From contig JAGTSD010000088.1 in the NCBI GenBank assembly GCA_018262135.1, positions 1-8,711 of the forward strand: a stretch of DNA of 8,711 nt, read 5' to 3'. The notes beneath the pieces were generated by a model that ran no database searches, had not been told where the DNA came from, and saw only the letters and a program-made list of their open reading frames with translations. Origin of the DNA: Pseudomonadota bacterium (lineage in GTDB: Bacteria > Pseudomonadota > Gammaproteobacteria > Competibacterales > Competibacteraceae). A program made the translations under genes and the position numbers. Below, one piece after another: positions 1-6,485 of the stretch; within the stretch, counting starts at the first letter, position 1, and each line of letters begins with the position of its first letter.

Positions 1-199
1 CGGCCTGTGCCTGACGCTGATCCATCTGATCAGCATCCCGGTCACCAACACCTCGGTCAACCCGGCGCGTAGCACCAGCCAGGCGATCTTCGTCGGCGGT
101 TGGGCCTTGCAGCAGTTGTGGCTGTTCTGGGTCGCGCCCATCGTCGGCGCGGCGCTGGCCGGCTTCTTCCATCGCTGGATGGCGGACGACAATCCGTAA
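1..199 (+). CDS. aqpZ: Aquaporin Z, C-terminal part (5' end outside window)
   Basis: This is the last 65 codons of a water channel of the inner membrane, read from base 2 to the TAA at 197-199. The visible part holds the second half-helix signature [10 protein letters not shown]: the Asn-Pro-Ala motif of the pore followed by the Arg that forms the selectivity filter in aquaporins. A final hydrophobic transmembrane helix ([18 protein letters not shown]) and a short charged tail ending DDNP follow. The stretch [20 protein letters not shown] is almost the same as the E. coli AqpZ sequence I remember, so the aquaporin Z assignment, rather than a glycerol facilitator, is firm. The first pore motif and the start codon lie upstream of the window. 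An intrinsic terminator begins 14 bases after the stop, so transcription of this gene probably ends before the cobalamin genes. Confidence 0.95.
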   Translation, partial: GLCLTLIHLISIPVTNTSVNPARSTSQAIFVGGWALQQLWLFWVAPIVGAALAGFFHRWMADDNP

Positions 200-212
200 A
201 GCCTCGAAAGTC

Positions 213-245
213 AAAAAGGGCGCGTTCCGACGCGCCCTTTTTGTT
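213..245 (+). terminator. Rho-independent terminator after aqpZ
   Basis: A perfect 12-base-pair hairpin: AAAAAGGGCGCG (213-224), the six-base loop TTCCGA, then CGCGCCCTTTTT (231-242), running into TTTTTGTTT. The GC-rich inner stem followed by a T tract is the classic intrinsic terminator layout. The A-tract on the left arm makes it nearly symmetric, so it could also stop transcription on the - strand. It separates aqpZ from the cobalamin operon. Confidence 0.92.
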
Positions 246-256
246 TGGCGGAATGC

Positions 257-285
257 TCAACAAGGGATGACCGGATTTGTACAAT
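257..285 (+). promoter_or_regulatory. Candidate sigma-70-type promoter for the cobalamin genes
   Basis: TCAACA (257-262; four of six matches to TTGACA) and TACAAT (280-285; five of six matches to TATAAT) are separated by 17 bases, the best spacing. Initiation about seven bases downstream would leave a leader of roughly 35 bases before the ATG at 327. It lies directly after the aqpZ terminator and before cbiX, where a promoter is needed. The call rests on pattern matching only. No B12-box-like element or riboswitch-sized leader is visible. Confidence 0.45.
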
Positions 286-326
286 GCGATCCCAAGCATT
301 TGCCCATCCAACAGACGCCATCCCTC

Positions 327-1194
327 ATGACCCAACCGCCAACTTCCCCGCCCGCCGTCCTGCTGATCGGCCACGGTACCCGCCTCGGCGACGGCGTCGC
401 CGAATTCCGCGCTCTCGCCGACCAGTTACAGCAGGCCCTGCCCGACCGGACCTGCCTGGCCGGATTTCTGGAACTGGTCGAACCCAACCTGCCTGAAGCG
501 CTGGAACAATTGCGGCGACAGGGTTTTCGCCGCGTCACCGCCCTGCCGGCGCTGCTGCTGGCCGCCGGCCACGTCAAGAACGACATCCCCGTCATCCTCA
601 ACGCCTTTCAGGCCGACCATCCCGAGGAGCATCACGTTCGGCGCTGATCTGGGGATTCATCCGAATCTTCTGCAGGTTGCCCGCGAACGGATCGAGAGCA
701 TCGAGGCTGGATTCGGGCCGGATTACGACCGGCCGGATACCCTGCTGATGGTGATCGGCCGTGGCGGTTCCGATCCTGACGCCAATTCCAACATCAGCAA
801 GATTACCCGGATGCTGTCGGAAGGCATGGGCTTCGGCTGGGCGGAAACCGCCTATACTGCCGTGGCCGCACCGCTGATGGCCGAGGCGCTGGAGCGGACC
901 CACCGACTCGGCTTCCAGCGGGTCGTGGTATTCCCCTACCTCCTGTTCGCGGGCCGACTGGTCGAGCAGGTGCGGGCCACGGTCGCCGCCTACCAGGAAC
1001 GCCATCCCGAAATTCAAGCTGCGGTCGCGCCCTATTTGAACGCGCATCCGCTGGTAGTCGCCACCTTTCTGGAACGATTGGCTGAAGCCGAGGCCGGCGA
1101 AGCGCGAATGAACTGCCAGTTCTGCCCGTATCGGATCCCCATCGTTGGCCGCGAAGACTGGCAGGGCGCACCGCAAACCGGCCATGATCATTAG
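327..1194 (+). pseudogene. cbiX: Sirohydrochlorin cobaltochelatase CbiX (long, two-domain form), interrupted by one frameshift
   Basis: CbiX inserts cobalt into sirohydrochlorin, the early cobalt step of corrin ring synthesis. The N-terminal domain (frame of 327-647) carries LLIGHGTR and AGHVKNDIPV with the two histidines typical of the chelatase site. The C-terminal domain continues in the +1 frame from about 631 to the TAG at 1194, with ITFGADLGIHP, GRGGSDPDANSN, FPYLLFAGRLV and a MNCQFCPYR cysteine motif (in some long CbiX proteins such a motif binds metal or Fe-S) before a His-ending tail. Frame 0 hits TGA at 645-647, while homology clearly moves one base on between 621 and 634. Joined, the protein would be about 289 residues, normal for the long form. 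The start at 327 puts the usual short leader before the first beta strand; an upstream in-frame ATG at 267 adds 20 unlikely residues. Neither start has a clear Shine-Dalgarno site. It could be a true mutation, a sequencing error or recoding. Confidence 0.88.
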
Positions 1195-1262
1195 TGGACA
1201 GAGGACAGTGGACAGAGGACAGTGGACAGTGCTAACCACTCACCACTAATCACTGTCCACTC
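1193..1262 (+). repeat. Heptamer tandem array with a polarity switch, forming a hairpin
   Basis: From 1193 the sequence can be cut into seven-base units: AGTGGAC, AGAGGAC, AGTGGAC, AGAGGAC, AGTGGAC, AGTGCTA, ACCACTC, ACCACTA, ATCACTG, TCCACTC. The first five are of one type and the last four resemble its complement. AGTGGACAGTG (1221-1231) is the exact reverse complement of CACTGTCCACT (1251-1261), giving an 11-base-pair stem with a 19-base loop. ATTAGTGG (1190-1197) also pairs with CCACTAAT (1243-1250). The array starts inside the cbiX stop codon and ends just before the cobH Shine-Dalgarno site. It resembles the short heptameric repeat families known best from cyanobacterial genomes. No T tract follows, so it is not a normal terminator. 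Confidence 0.85.
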
Positions 1263-1274
1263 ACTGGAGTCGCC

Positions 1275-1922
1275 ATGACCCGTTTCGACTATCTCCGCGA
1301 TCCCGTTGAAATCGAACGCCAGTCGTTTGCCCAAATCCGTCAACTGACCGACTTATCCGGCTTCGACGCTGACCAGCAACAGGTGGCGATTCGGCTGGTT
1401 CATACCTCTGGCGATCCCAACATCATCCATGATCTCCGTTTCAGTCCCGGTGCGGTTGGCGCCGGACTGGCGGCATTGGAACAAAGTGCGGACATACTCT
1501 GCGACATCGAAATGGTCAGCCACGGCATCAGCAAGAGTTACCTGCACAGCGCGGTGTATTGCTTCCTGAATACCCCTGCTGTCATTGATCGCGCCCGTCT
1601 GGCCCGCGAGACCCGTACCATGGCGGCGATGGCGGAATGGCCGGCGCATCTGGCCGGGAGCATCGCTGTCATCGGCAACGCGCCGACCGCCCTGTTTCGA
1701 CTGCTGGAACTGCTGGAGGAAGGGGCACCCCGCCCCGCGCTGATCATCGGCATGCCGGTCGGCTTCATCAACGCCGCCGAATCCAAGCAGGCGCTGTGGA
1801 ACCTCGCGCCCACCGAGTTTCAGACGCCCTGCATCACCCTGCTGGGCCGGCGTGGCGGGAGCAGCCTGGCCGCCGCCACGCTCAACGCCCTGGCACGGAT
1901 GACAAAGGGAATCCGCTTCTAA
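1275..1922 (+). CDS. cobH: Precorrin-8X methylmutase (CobH/CbiC)
   Basis: CobH moves the methyl group from C11 to C12 of precorrin-8X, producing hydrogenobyrinate (or the cobalt form, cobyrinate, in the early-cobalt route). The 215-residue protein has the normal family length and is a single soluble domain. RLVHTSGDP at residues 40-48 contains the family's catalytic histidine, here His43. Further support comes from the ADILCDIEMVSHGI segment, the GNAPTALF motif and IIGMPVGFINAAESK. GGAG at 1266-1269 lies five bases before the ATG, which fixes the start. The preceding heptamer array occupies nearly the whole gap to cbiX. The gene overlaps cobL by one base (TAATG), so the two are very likely translationally coupled. 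The name cbiC is equally valid, given that the linked chelatase is CbiX and suggests the cobalt-early pathway. Confidence 0.95.
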   Translation: MTRFDYLRDPVEIERQSFAQIRQLTDLSGFDADQQQVAIRLVHTSGDPNIIHDLRFSPGAVGAGLAALEQSADILCDIEMVSHGISKSYLHSAVYCFLNTPAVIDRARLARETRTMAAMAEWPAHLAGSIAVIGNAPTALFRLLELLEEGAPRPALIIGMPVGFINAAESKQALWNLAPTEFQTPCITLLGRRGGSSLAAATLNALARMTKGIRF

Positions 1923-3169
1923 TGGATTTGATGTTCAACTGGCCCGGCCCGCCGGTACAGGTCATCGGCACGGGCATGGAACCCGGTGTGCTCGGTCATG
2001 CAGCGCGGGCGGCGCTGGCCCAGGCAGAACTCATCATGGGTGCGGCGGCCCATCTGGCGGCTTTCCCGGAGCTGACTGCCGAGAAACGTCCCTACCCCAG
2101 TCCGATGAACGGCCTGTGGGACGTGCTGCGCGCTAACGCCGGGCGTAGCATTGCGCTGCTGGCCTCCGGCGATCCGCTGTTTTTCGGCATTGGAACTACC
2201 CTCCTCCAGCATCTGCTACCCGAACATCTGGTGTTCCATCCCCACGTGTCCAGCATCCAGGCCGCGTTCGCCCGCCTGGGCCGACCCTGGCACCAGGCAC
2301 AATTCGTCAGCCTGCACGGCCGACCGCTGGCCAGCCTGCGCGCGGCGTTGCAGAGCAACCGGCTGTATGCTCTGCTCACCGACCGCGACCGTTCGCCGCT
2401 GGCCATCGCGCGGGTTCTGGTTGAAACCGGCTTCGGCGAATCGGACCTTTGGGTTGCCGAGGAACTGGGCTCTGCAAAAGAACGATTCCGCCATTTCCGC
2501 GCCACGGAACTGGCAGAGGTCGCTACTGAATTCTCACCGCTGAACGTCGTGATTCTGGAAACCCGGGGGCCGGGCGGCGTGCTGCCGGAATTTCCCGGCA
2601 TCCCCGACCCCTGGTTCAGCACGGGCGCAGAACCGGGCAAGGGACTGCTCAGCAAGCGCGAGGTCCGGCTGACCATTCTGTCCCTGCTCGCCCCGCGCGC
2701 GGGTGAAATCGGCTGGGATGTGGGCGCGGGCTGTGGCGGCGTGGCGGTGGAATGGGCGCGCTGGAATCCTTATGGCGCCGTTTACGCGGTTGAATGCCAT
2801 CCGGATCGGCTGGAGCATCTGGGCATCAACCGCGAACGCTTCGGAGTGGTCGCCAATCTTCATATTGTTGCCGGTCGTGCCCCCGAAGCATTGACCGGTT
2901 TGCCCGATCCACATGCCGTGTTTATCGGCGGCAGCAGCGGCAATCTGCGCGACCTGCTGGATATGGTCTGGACTCGACTGCGACCCGGTGCGCGGTTGGT
3001 AGCGAGCGCGGTGACCGAGGACAGTCGGGTAGAACTGCATAGCTTTGCCGGCGACCGCGCGGCGGAATGGACCGAGTTGAGCATCGCCCGGGGCGAACGG
3101 CTGGCCGGCCAGCGGGTCATGCGGCCCTCTCTGCCGGTGCTGCTGATGAAACTGGAGAAACGGGCATGA
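1922..3169 (+). CDS. cobL: Precorrin-6Y C5,15-methyltransferase (decarboxylating), CbiE-CbiT fusion
   Basis: CobL methylates precorrin-6Y (or the cobalt form) at C5 and C15 and removes the C12 acetate carboxyl to give precorrin-8X, the substrate of the preceding gene's product. The 415-residue protein is a two-domain fusion. Residues about 10-205 form the CbiE tetrapyrrole methylase, with VIGTGMEPG near the N terminus and the ASGDPLFFGIG substrate/SAM loop. Residues about 225-415 form the CbiT methyltransferase, with SKREVRLTILSLL before the SAM-binding WDVGAGCGGVAVEWAR and then FIGGSSGNL. The ATG at 1922 shares its A with the cobH stop. AAGGGA at 1905-1910 is eleven bases upstream; a second Met three codons later is possible. 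The open frame extends further upstream but that part has no family resemblance. It overlaps cobI by ATGA. Confidence 0.95.
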   Translation: MDLMFNWPGPPVQVIGTGMEPGVLGHAARAALAQAELIMGAAAHLAAFPELTAEKRPYPSPMNGLWDVLRANAGRSIALLASGDPLFFGIGTTLLQHLLPEHLVFHPHVSSIQAAFARLGRPWHQAQFVSLHGRPLASLRAALQSNRLYALLTDRDRSPLAIARVLVETGFGESDLWVAEELGSAKERFRHFRATELAEVATEFSPLNVVILETRGPGGVLPEFPGIPDPWFSTGAEPGKGLLSKREVRLTILSLLAPRAGEIGWDVGAGCGGVAVEWARWNPYGAVYAVECHPDRLEHLGINRERFGVVANLHIVAGRAPEALTGLPDPHAVFIGGSSGNLRDLLDMVWTRLRPGARLVASAVTEDSRVELHSFAGDRAAEWTELSIARGERLAGQRVMRPSLPVLLMKLEKRA

Positions 3170-3891
3170 ATGCTACTGGCACCCTGTACGGCGTCGGGGT
3201 CGGTCCCGGCGACCCGGAACTGCTGACCCTCAAGGCGGTGCGGATTCTGCAAAGCGTCCCGGTCGTCGCCTATCCCGCCACGCCGCAGGGCAGTGCCCAG
3301 GCCCGCGACATTGCGGCGGCATGGCTGACCGGCAAGCGGGAAATTCCCATCACCATGCCCTGCATGCTGGATCGGGGTCCCGTGAATCAGGGTTACGACG
3401 AAGCCGCCGCAGTTATCGCGGGGGAACTGGTTGCCGGGCGGGATGTGGCGATTCTGTGTGAAGGCGATCCGCTGTTCTACGGCAGTTTCAGCTATCTGTT
3501 GCAACGGCTGGGCGACCGCTTTCCCTGCGTGGTGATTCCCGGCATCAACTCGGTCAGCGCCGCCGCCGCCGCCGCCGCGATGCCGCTGATCACCGGCGAA
3601 CAGCGGCTGACCGTCATCCCCGCCACCGCCGGCGACGCGGCATTACGGGAGGCCCTGCTCGGTAGCGACAGCGTGGCTATCCTCAAGCCGGGCCGCCACC
3701 GGCCGCGCCTGCTGGAACTGCTGCGGGAAACAGGTCGGGCTGGGAATACCCTGTACATCGAACAGGCCAGCCGTCCGGCGGAACGTGTCGTCAAGCGCCT
3801 CGAGGACATCCCCGCCACACCGGGGCCCTATTTCGCGCTGTTTCTGGTGGTTCGAACCGGTAATCGCCAGGATGGCGGCGGAGGAGATTAG
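3166..3891 (+). CDS. cobI: Precorrin-2 C20-methyltransferase (CobI/CbiL)
   Basis: CobI adds a SAM-derived methyl group at C20 of precorrin-2 (CbiL acts on cobalt-precorrin-2), the first step committed to the corrin ring. The 241-residue length is normal. The protein starts with GTLYGVGVGPGDPELLTLKAV, the family's N-terminal signature, and has ILCEGDPLFYGSFSYL, the conserved substrate/SAM loop of this methylase superfamily, followed by the PGINSVSA region and ITGEQRL. An alanine run encoded by six GCC codons plus GCG (3559-3579) is longer and more uniform than usual in the SAAA region. The ATG overlaps the cobL stop by four bases and has GGAG at 3154-3157, eight bases upstream, so translation is probably coupled. 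It is the last cobalamin gene here and ends ten bases from a convergent gene. Confidence 0.95.
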   Translation: MNATGTLYGVGVGPGDPELLTLKAVRILQSVPVVAYPATPQGSAQARDIAAAWLTGKREIPITMPCMLDRGPVNQGYDEAAAVIAGELVAGRDVAILCEGDPLFYGSFSYLLQRLGDRFPCVVIPGINSVSAAAAAAAMPLITGEQRLTVIPATAGDAALREALLGSDSVAILKPGRHRPRLLELLRETGRAGNTLYIEQASRPAERVVKRLEDIPATPGPYFALFLVVRTGNRQDGGGGD

Positions 3892-3901
3892 AAGATTTTA
3901 A

Positions 3902-4852
3902 TCATGGATGAACACACTGATAGCGAATCAGGTCGGGATTATCATTCGCGACTGCCTTTCCCAGGCAAATGATGCCCCGGTCGTGCAGGGTGAATTCCTC
4001 GCGCCGAACAAAGAACCGCGCGCCGTTTTCCAGCAGCAGATACGTCCCGTTGGTACTGTGATCCACCAGAATAAACTTGCCCTGGCGGAACTCGATATCG
4101 GCATGGCTGCGGGACACCAGTTCCCGATCTACGACCAGGCTGCTCCGCTCATCGCGTCCCATCGTGAATGCTTGCGCGGACGGCGCCAACTCCAGTTTCC
4201 TGCCACGATATTCCAGCACCAGCCGAGCAAACAGCATGCTGCGCAATTCTTCCTGGCGCCCGGTGGCCAACTGGGTCAGGCTGGCGGTGTCATGCCAGAT
4301 CACCTCGCAGATTTCCATTTCCTCCTGCTTGCCCCGAACCGGTGATCGCCCGAGGCCGCGCGTCATCTGCTGGATATCCATCGGCAGATGGCTGACCGTC
4401 TCGCGGGTGGTGATAATCTGATCGGCCTTGGACAGGGATACCATCCGGGCGGCGATATTGACCGCATCGCCGAATACATCGTTCTTCTCGACCAGCACTG
4501 GCCCGTGATGCAGGCCAATCCTGACCGCAATGTTCAGTTGCGCCAGCTCCGGATCCTCCTTCAGGGCCTGATGCATCGCGCAGGCGGCGCACACCGCCGA
4601 TTCCGCATCCGTGAAACGGCTCATGATCTCATCGCCGATGGTTTTGACCATCTCGCCACCCTGAGCGCCGGTCTGGGCCGCGAGCACATCCAGCACCCGC
4701 GCTTCGATCTGCCGTGCCCGGACATCGCCATACTTTTCAAACAGCCGCGTGCTGCCACAGATATCGGCGAACAGTACGCTCGCCGTCACCTGCTGGCGCG
4801 CCGCCACCCGGTCAGTCAGTCCGGAGATCAGACTGCCCAGTTTCATTTTCAT
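3902..4852 (-). CDS. Soluble class III adenylate cyclase with C-terminal FHA domain
   Basis: The 316-residue protein has a class III nucleotide cyclase domain (about 22-185) followed by an FHA phosphothreonine-binding domain (about 207-300). All catalytic positions can be seen: metal-binding Asp30 (VLFADICGSTRLF) and Asp74 (KTIGDEIMSRF), substrate-specifying Lys70 and Asp129, and transition-state Asn132 and Arg136 (FGDAVNIAARM). The Lys/Asp pair points to ATP and so cAMP, not cGMP. The FHA domain has Gly232-Arg233, Ser247 and His250 (VSRSHADI) and Asn268-Gly269 (STNGTY), the usual phosphopeptide-binding residues. There is no signal peptide or membrane segment, so it acts in the cytoplasm and is probably tuned by binding a phosphothreonine partner, which is inference. 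I chose the ATG at 4852, after GGGGAA and 28 bases past the preceding gene; an upstream in-frame ATG at 5044 would lie inside that gene. A start two codons later is possible. Confidence 0.9.
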   Translation of the reverse strand: MKMKLGSLISGLTDRVAARQQVTASVLFADICGSTRLFEKYGDVRARQIEARVLDVLAAQTGAQGGEMVKTIGDEIMSRFTDAESAVCAACAMHQALKEDPELAQLNIAVRIGLHHGPVLVEKNDVFGDAVNIAARMVSLSKADQIITTRETVSHLPMDIQQMTRGLGRSPVRGKQEEMEICEVIWHDTASLTQLATGRQEELRSMLFARLVLEYRGRKLELAPSAQAFTMGRDERSSLVVDRELVSRSHADIEFRQGKFILVDHSTNGTYLLLENGARFFVRREEFTLHDRGIICLGKAVANDNPDLIRYQCVHP

Positions 4853-4880
4853 ACGCCGTTCCCCATTCGTGACCGCCCCC

Positions 4881-5573
4881 TCAGCCAAAGCCGCGTGCGC
4901 GCAGCCCCGCGATGATTCGGGCCAGATTCTCGCGCGCGACCTCTTCGTAGCGCTGCTGAAAAAACTCCGTGCTGAAAACGGTGGGCCGATCCTGCAAGGC
5001 CACAAGAAACCGCAGATGGCCTCGATAGTACTGATCGTCGGCAACCTCAGGGAACTCGGCGCGGATCAGGCGGCCGTCCCGCTCGAACGTCTCCCACGGC
5101 AGGCCGAAGCTGGACAGATCAATATCCACGACGAAACCCGCATCTCTCCAGCCTGGCAGCTCGCGGTGCACGGTCGCCATGACCAGATCATCCACCCGTT
5201 GCTGGAAAACCGGGTCCACGCAACCCTCTGCCCACTGCCGGAACAAGTCGGCGCTGCGCCGTTCGTTGTCCCCGGCTCCCGGCTGATAAATCGCGTCATG
5301 GAACCACAGCGCCATCTCGACCGCGTCGGGATCGTCCATCAGCGCTGCCGCCCGGTCGAACTCGCGCAGGCAGTGGCGGATATGATTCAGGGTATGGTAA
5401 TGGCGATGCGGTTCGCCATAGAGTTCGATCAGACGTTCATAAACCGTTTTGGCCGCCGCGGATTCGTCACCCGACAGCGTTCGCGCCCACAGGGCCGTGA
5501 AGCGCGCCTGCTCCCTGCCGAGGTCATCCGCTGGCAGGGCAACACCTGCAAGCGTACTGGATGGCTCGTTCAT
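4881..5573 (-). CDS. HD-superfamily metal-dependent phosphohydrolase-like protein
   Basis: A 230-residue soluble protein of the family often annotated as predicted HD-superfamily metal-dependent hydrolase. Candidate metal ligands are in HYHTLNH (residues 58-64), the doublet His92-Asp93 in ALWFHDAIY, and probably His136 in MATVHRE and Asp150/Asp152 in VVDIDLS. GDNERRSA (101-108) is also typical. To my knowledge the substrate of this family has not been settled; HD enzymes usually cleave phosphate esters of nucleotides or cyclic nucleotides. Its place 28 bases upstream of an adenylate cyclase and 56 bases downstream of nudC invites a nucleotide role, but that is context only. The start is firmly set by AAGGGAGGT at 5587-5579 (- strand), five bases before the ATG. 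It is the strongest Shine-Dalgarno site that I found in the window. Confidence 0.85.
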   Translation of the reverse strand: MNEPSSTLAGVALPADDLGREQARFTALWARTLSGDESAAAKTVYERLIELYGEPHRHYHTLNHIRHCLREFDRAAALMDDPDAVEMALWFHDAIYQPGAGDNERRSADLFRQWAEGCVDPVFQQRVDDLVMATVHRELPGWRDAGFVVDIDLSSFGLPWETFERDGRLIRAEFPEVADDQYYRGHLRFLVALQDRPTVFSTEFFQQRYEEVARENLARIIAGLRARGFG

Positions 5574-5578
5574 CGCCG

Positions 5579-5587
5579 ACCTCCCTT
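5579..5587 (-). promoter_or_regulatory. Strong ribosome binding site of the HD hydrolase gene
   Basis: AAGGGAGGT read on the - strand lies five bases before the ATG at 5573. It almost matches the full anti-Shine-Dalgarno complement and decides this start. The neighbouring genes nudC and the cyclase have much weaker sites, so this protein may be made at a higher rate from a shared transcript. Confidence 0.75.
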
Positions 5588-5629
5588 AAACTGGTTACCC
5601 GTAGCGCTTCGAACCGGCGCGACCGTAAA

Positions 5630-6469
5630 TCACGCTCGATCCATTCTCCCGGCCACGAAATCCTGTATTAGCCGCCACGCCATGCTCATCGGGCTGGGCA
5701 GGCCCGGCAGAGCGTCGGGCGCGAACCAGCCGGCGTCCAGCAGTTCCCGCCCGTCCACCCGCACCTCGCCACCCGCGTACTCGGCGGTGAAGGCAATCAT
5801 CAGCGAATGCGGAAAGGGCCAGGACTGACTGGCGAAGTAACGCAGGTTCCGAACCTGGATATTGACCTCCTCCGCGATTTCCCGGTGAATCGCCTGTTCC
5901 AGCGTTTCGCCGGCTTCCACGAAACCCGCCAGCACGCTGTAAACGCCGGGCGCAAAGCGCGGCGCGCGGGCCAGCAGAATTTGCCCGTCCCGCACCACCC
6001 GCACCATGATCACCGGCGACAGGCGCGGATAAGCGGTGAGTCCGCAAGCCGCGCAGTGCCGGGCGCGTTCGTCGGCCCGCCGTTGAGTCGGCGCCCCGCA
6101 CTGACCGCAGAACTGGTGGGTGCGATCCCATTCAATCAGTTGCGCCGCCTGGCTGGCTACGCCGAGCAAGCCTTCATCCAGCCGCGTCCACAAGGCGCGC
6201 AGACCCTGGAATTGCATCCCTGGAGGTGGCGGCGCGGTAGTTTCCACCTCAGCGGCATGACAGGGCCGGCCGCGCAGAGCACCCAGATACAGGCGGCGCG
6301 TCGTTGGCAGCTTGGCGAAGGGCCAGATCGAGGCTACCGGCAACTCGACTCCGCTGGCAGTCGGTCGCACCAGCAGATTGCCGCCGGCGAACACGAACCA
6401 CCAGTTCGGCGCATCGGCATCACCCCCCGGCAGCAGGGCCGGTTGGAAATCATCGGGCAACTGGAGCAT
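5630..6469 (-). CDS. nudC: NAD(H) / NAD-capped RNA pyrophosphatase NudC (Nudix)
   Basis: NudC splits NADH or NAD+ into NMN(H) and AMP; in E. coli it also removes NAD caps from RNA. The 279-residue protein has a variable N-terminal domain (1-115), a zinc ribbon with Cys121, Cys124, Cys139 and Cys142 (CGQCG and CAACG), and a Nudix domain. The Nudix box runs from Gly182 to Ile204 with Glu188, Arg196-Glu197 and Glu200-Glu201 in place. The position normally Gly near its end is Asn203. SQSWPFPHS (214-222) is the NADH-specific signature, normally SQPWPFPxS, with one Pro to Ser change. The length is slightly above the E. coli enzyme. The ATG at 6469 follows the transporter stop by 16 bases. The Shine-Dalgarno site is weak, so translation may depend on the upstream gene. 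Confidence 0.94.
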   Translation of the reverse strand: MLQLPDDFQPALLPGGDADAPNWWFVFAGGNLLVRPTASGVELPVASIWPFAKLPTTRRLYLGALRGRPCHAAEVETTAPPPPGMQFQGLRALWTRLDEGLLGVASQAAQLIEWDRTHQFCGQCGAPTQRRADERARHCAACGLTAYPRLSPVIMVRVVRDGQILLARAPRFAPGVYSVLAGFVEAGETLEQAIHREIAEEVNIQVRNLRYFASQSWPFPHSLMIAFTAEYAGGEVRVDGRELLDAGWFAPDALPGLPSPMSMAWRLIQDFVAGRMDRA

Positions 6470-6485
6470 GAGAAAGGATTCCCGT

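Noticed and set aside
267..326. In-frame ATG at 267 as the cbiX start
   Set aside because: The added 20 residues do not look like the family, which starts a few residues before the first beta strand; it would also lie upstream of the predicted transcription start near 292.
200..326. Cobalamin riboswitch upstream of cbiX
   Set aside because: The 127-base gap is largely filled by the aqpZ terminator and a promoter; no B12-box-like sequence is seen and there is no room for a full riboswitch.
598..1239. Long open frame on the - strand opposite cbiX
   Set aside because: Its translation has no recognisable family and mirrors the codon bias of cbiX; a shadow frame.
1193..1262. CRISPR array or intrinsic terminator
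   Set aside because: Units are seven bases without spacers, and the hairpin has no following T tract.
1637..1921. N-terminal extension of CobL within cobH
   Set aside because: Arg/Ala-rich sequence without family resemblance that overlaps cobH; the coupled ATG at 1922 fits the family start.
3559..3579. GCC triplet repeat in cobI as a phase-variation tract
   Set aside because: Changes in triplet number keep the frame, and an Ala-rich segment is normal at this place in the family; at most it varies loop length.
3886..3903. GATTA...TAATC stem between cobI and the cyclase gene as a bidirectional terminator
   Set aside because: Only five AT-rich base pairs and a loop of eight bases; too weak and probably chance.
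4853..5044. N-terminal extension of the cyclase into the HD gene
   Set aside because: The extra 64 residues are read out of frame from the end of the HD gene and lack any domain resemblance; the ATG at 4852 is directly preceded by GGGGAA.
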